A stretch of 7,415 nt of DNA from Hyphomicrobium sp. (GTDB taxonomy: Bacteria > Pseudomonadota > Alphaproteobacteria > Rhizobiales > Hyphomicrobiaceae), in contig JAUWCP010000111.1 of NCBI GenBank assembly GCA_030609245.1, forward strand, positions 1 to 7,415, in the 5' to 3' direction. This document shows, one piece after another, positions 5,840 to 7,415 of this stretch. Positions within the stretch are counted from its first letter, which is position 1. Every line of letters begins with the position of its first letter. The notes under the pieces were generated by a model that had not been told where the DNA came from, searched no databases, and saw nothing but the letters and a program-made list of their open reading frames with translations. The position numbers and the translations under genes are program-made.

Positions 5840-5964
5840 CACCCGCCCCACATAAGAATGCCGCCGAAGCGATTGCGAACCGGATGCCAAAGGGCGCACC
5901 CGATTGCCGCTGGCGGCCTGATCGTTGGCTTGCAACCTACGGCCACCAGAATGGCCGGTCAATG

Positions 5965-6891
5965 CTAACTATCAATAAATGATATCGTTATCGCCACTGA
6001 ACTTTCCATTTCTTTCTTTGAAAGCCATTTCCACGCAATCATATTTCGTCGAGCCCAGGTTAGCTGTCGTTTGGCGTACTGCCGCGTTTCAGCTCGAGCC
6101 TGAGCGAAGGCGTCCTCGTGCGCGATCTCACCGCGTAAGTGTTGCATCAGCGGCCGAACGCCAAGCGCGTTCATGATGGGCAAGGAAGGGTCGAGACCAG
6201 ACGCGGAAAGCTGGGCCACTTCCTCCAGGGCCCCGCACGCCATCATTGCCTCGAAGCGTGCATCGATGCGCCGGTGGACCTCTTCGCGCTCAGGAGCCAC
6301 AACCAAGCGAACTGTATCGGCCTCCTTGAGCAACGGCTCGCCGGGGTGACGTTGCCAATCCAGGAGGGAGATGCCGGTTGCGTCCAGTACCTCCAGCGCG
6401 CGCACAATGCGTTGCGTATCGCTAGGCACCAAATTCTCCGCCATCTCCGGATCGCGGCTGTCAAGAATGCGATGCAGTTCTTTAGCGCCCAACTTAGCCG
6501 CCTCACCGCGCCAGTGCGCGCGCACATCATCAGGCGTTGGCGGTATTGGAGAGAGCCCTTCTAGCAGTGCCTTGAAGTAAAGCCCTGTTCCGCCGACGAA
6601 GATGGGCCGCACACCATCTGCACGCACGTTTTTGAGAACGCGCGCTGCATCCCTCACATAGCGGCCCACCGAGTAGGGCTCTCTGCCGTGCACAAAACCG
6701 AAGAGCGTGTGCTGGGCGCGCGCTTCGTCCTCCTCGCTCGGGCGCGCGGTGAGGATGCGCAAGTCGCGATAGACCTGCATAGAGTCGGCATTGATGACGA
6801 TACCGCCGTAGTGCTCAGCCAGGCGGATCGCCAGGCCCGATTTGCCGCTCGCTGTCGGTCCTGCGATGAGAATGGGGCGCTGGTCGCTCAT
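5965..6891 (-). CDS. miaA: tRNA dimethylallyltransferase
   Basis: Transfers the dimethylallyl group from dimethylallyl diphosphate to N6 of A37 in tRNAs that read codons starting with U. Visible motifs in the 308-residue protein: P-loop GPTASGKS at 11-18; NADSMQVYR at 34-42 with Asp36 as the expected general base; GGTGLY at 100-105 with Thr102; DTQRIVRALEVL in the middle; and the RQYAKRQLTWARR segment near the C-terminus, which belongs to the tRNA-binding part. I chose ATG 6891 because MSDQRPILIAGPTASGKS is a typical start; the frame continues to a TTG at 6927 (12 more residues). The only purine-rich block (GGAGG) is about 17 nt upstream of the ATG, so the ribosome binding site is poor. The gene lies 61 nt after the porin stop and 125 nt before ilvB, in the miaA-ilvB order common in alphaproteobacteria. 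Confidence 0.96.
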   Translation of the reverse strand: MSDQRPILIAGPTASGKSGLAIRLAEHYGGIVINADSMQVYRDLRILTARPSEEDEARAQHTLFGFVHGREPYSVGRYVRDAARVLKNVRADGVRPIFVGGTGLYFKALLEGLSPIPPTPDDVRAHWRGEAAKLGAKELHRILDSRDPEMAENLVPSDTQRIVRALEVLDATGISLLDWQRHPGEPLLKEADTVRLVVAPEREEVHRRIDARFEAMMACGALEEVAQLSASGLDPSLPIMNALGVRPLMQHLRGEIAHEDAFAQARAETRQYAKRQLTWARRNMIAWKWLSKKEMESSVAITISFIDS

Positions 6892-6952
6892 GCCAGCAAG
6901 AGGTAGCGCCTCCACGCCCAAGCGCAAGCGCGGCGGCCAGAATCCTATTCGC

Positions 6953-7415
6953 TCAATAGTTGATGGTTGTGCGCAGCCCTAACACAGCGGCATTCGGCAC
7001 GGCCTTGGTGTCGTCGTCGGGGTCCGGCGCATGCCCACCAGGATTCCAAAAGTATTGGAAATCAGGCTGAAGGTACCATCCCGGAACAATCTCGGCCGTA
7101 TAGGCAATTTCGAGAACGGATTCATAATCGCGAACGATCGTCATCCCCGCGTCCCTGTCGAAGCCGGAGGCGTCGTTCGATATCTTCGAGTAGGCGAAGG
7201 CAACGCCGAGCACATCGCTCGGGCGCCTTGGGACGAACCCGCTGAAGACCACACCTGCGTCGAAAAAGAAGTCGATCTGATTCCTATCGGATGGGCTGCC
7301 CGCCACTCGCCCGAAGATGGAGATGCCTTTCGGATCACCATCCCCTGGGAGACGGTAGATCATCTGATCGATCACGGCATATAGGCCATGATTGCCATCG
7401 TGGCGCAGAGCATCG
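6953..7415 (-). CDS. OprB-type carbohydrate porin, C-terminal part (N-terminus beyond window edge)
   Basis: The minus-strand frame is open from the right edge to TGA at 6955-6953, giving 153 residues of a longer protein. The sequence reads as amphipathic beta-strands of an outer-membrane barrel: GLYAVIDQMIYR, then ISIFGRVAGSP, QIDFFFDAGVVFSG, DVLGVAFAYSKIS, ESVLEIAYTAEIVPGWYLQPDFQYFWNPGG and a final VLGLRTTINY. These match the end of the carbohydrate-selective porin family (OprB, PF04966) as I know it. The last residue is Tyr, as expected for the C-terminal BAM recognition signal. The members of this family let sugars cross the outer membrane; which sugar cannot be told. A GTG at 7375 is only an internal valine codon, because the homology continues upstream of it to the edge. 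Confidence 0.88.
   Translation of the reverse strand, partial: DALRHDGNHGLYAVIDQMIYRLPGDGDPKGISIFGRVAGSPSDRNQIDFFFDAGVVFSGFVPRRPSDVLGVAFAYSKISNDASGFDRDAGMTIVRDYESVLEIAYTAEIVPGWYLQPDFQYFWNPGGHAPDPDDDTKAVPNAAVLGLRTTINY

Noticed and set aside
5840..5964. Attenuator leader peptide for ilvB
   Set aside because: No short frame rich in Leu, Val or Ile codons followed by alternative hairpins and a T-run can be found.
1..7415. tRNA, rRNA, CRISPR arrays, insertion sequences
   Set aside because: No T-loop/anticodon pattern, no rRNA-like segment, no regularly spaced direct repeats and no transposase or terminal-repeat pair with target duplication were seen.

Overview
The window reads as a chromosomal segment of an alphaproteobacterium, probably of the order Hyphomicrobiales. 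The grounds are the GC-rich coding sequence, the gene order miaA - ilvB - ilvN - ilvC, the character of the acetohydroxyacid synthase and ketol-acid reductoisomerase proteins, and an OprB-type porin next to miaA. The genus cannot be settled by eye. Every gene I can support lies on the minus strand, so the genes run from right to left.

Right to left: the C-terminal end of an OprB-type outer-membrane porin (cut by the window edge at 7415); miaA (tRNA dimethylallyltransferase); then a branched-chain amino acid block. This block has ilvB (acetohydroxyacid synthase large subunit), a small exported protein of unknown function overlapping the ilvB stop by ATGA, ilvN (regulatory small subunit) and, after a 129-nt gap with a strong palindrome, ilvC (class I ketol-acid reductoisomerase). 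Together these supply the first two common steps of valine, leucine and isoleucine synthesis.

Downstream of ilvC lie two related small genes. Each encodes a signal peptide followed by a short domain with the same six-cysteine spacing, C-x13-C-x5-CC-x9-C-x6-C. The copy nearer ilvC carries an in-frame TAA between signal peptide and cysteine domain and looks like a pseudogene. The second copy is intact, with a good ribosome binding site and a perfect TATAAT box upstream. I do not recognise the family; the C-C-CC-C-C order resembles that of inhibitor-cystine-knot peptides. This pair is the most novel item in the window.

From about 531 to 1115 I see no convincing gene. The stretch holds a cluster of inverted repeats, one of which looks like a plus-strand intrinsic terminator although no plus-strand gene is visible. 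The left edge (1-530) is the N-terminal part of a NUDIX hydrolase on the minus strand, cut by the window boundary.
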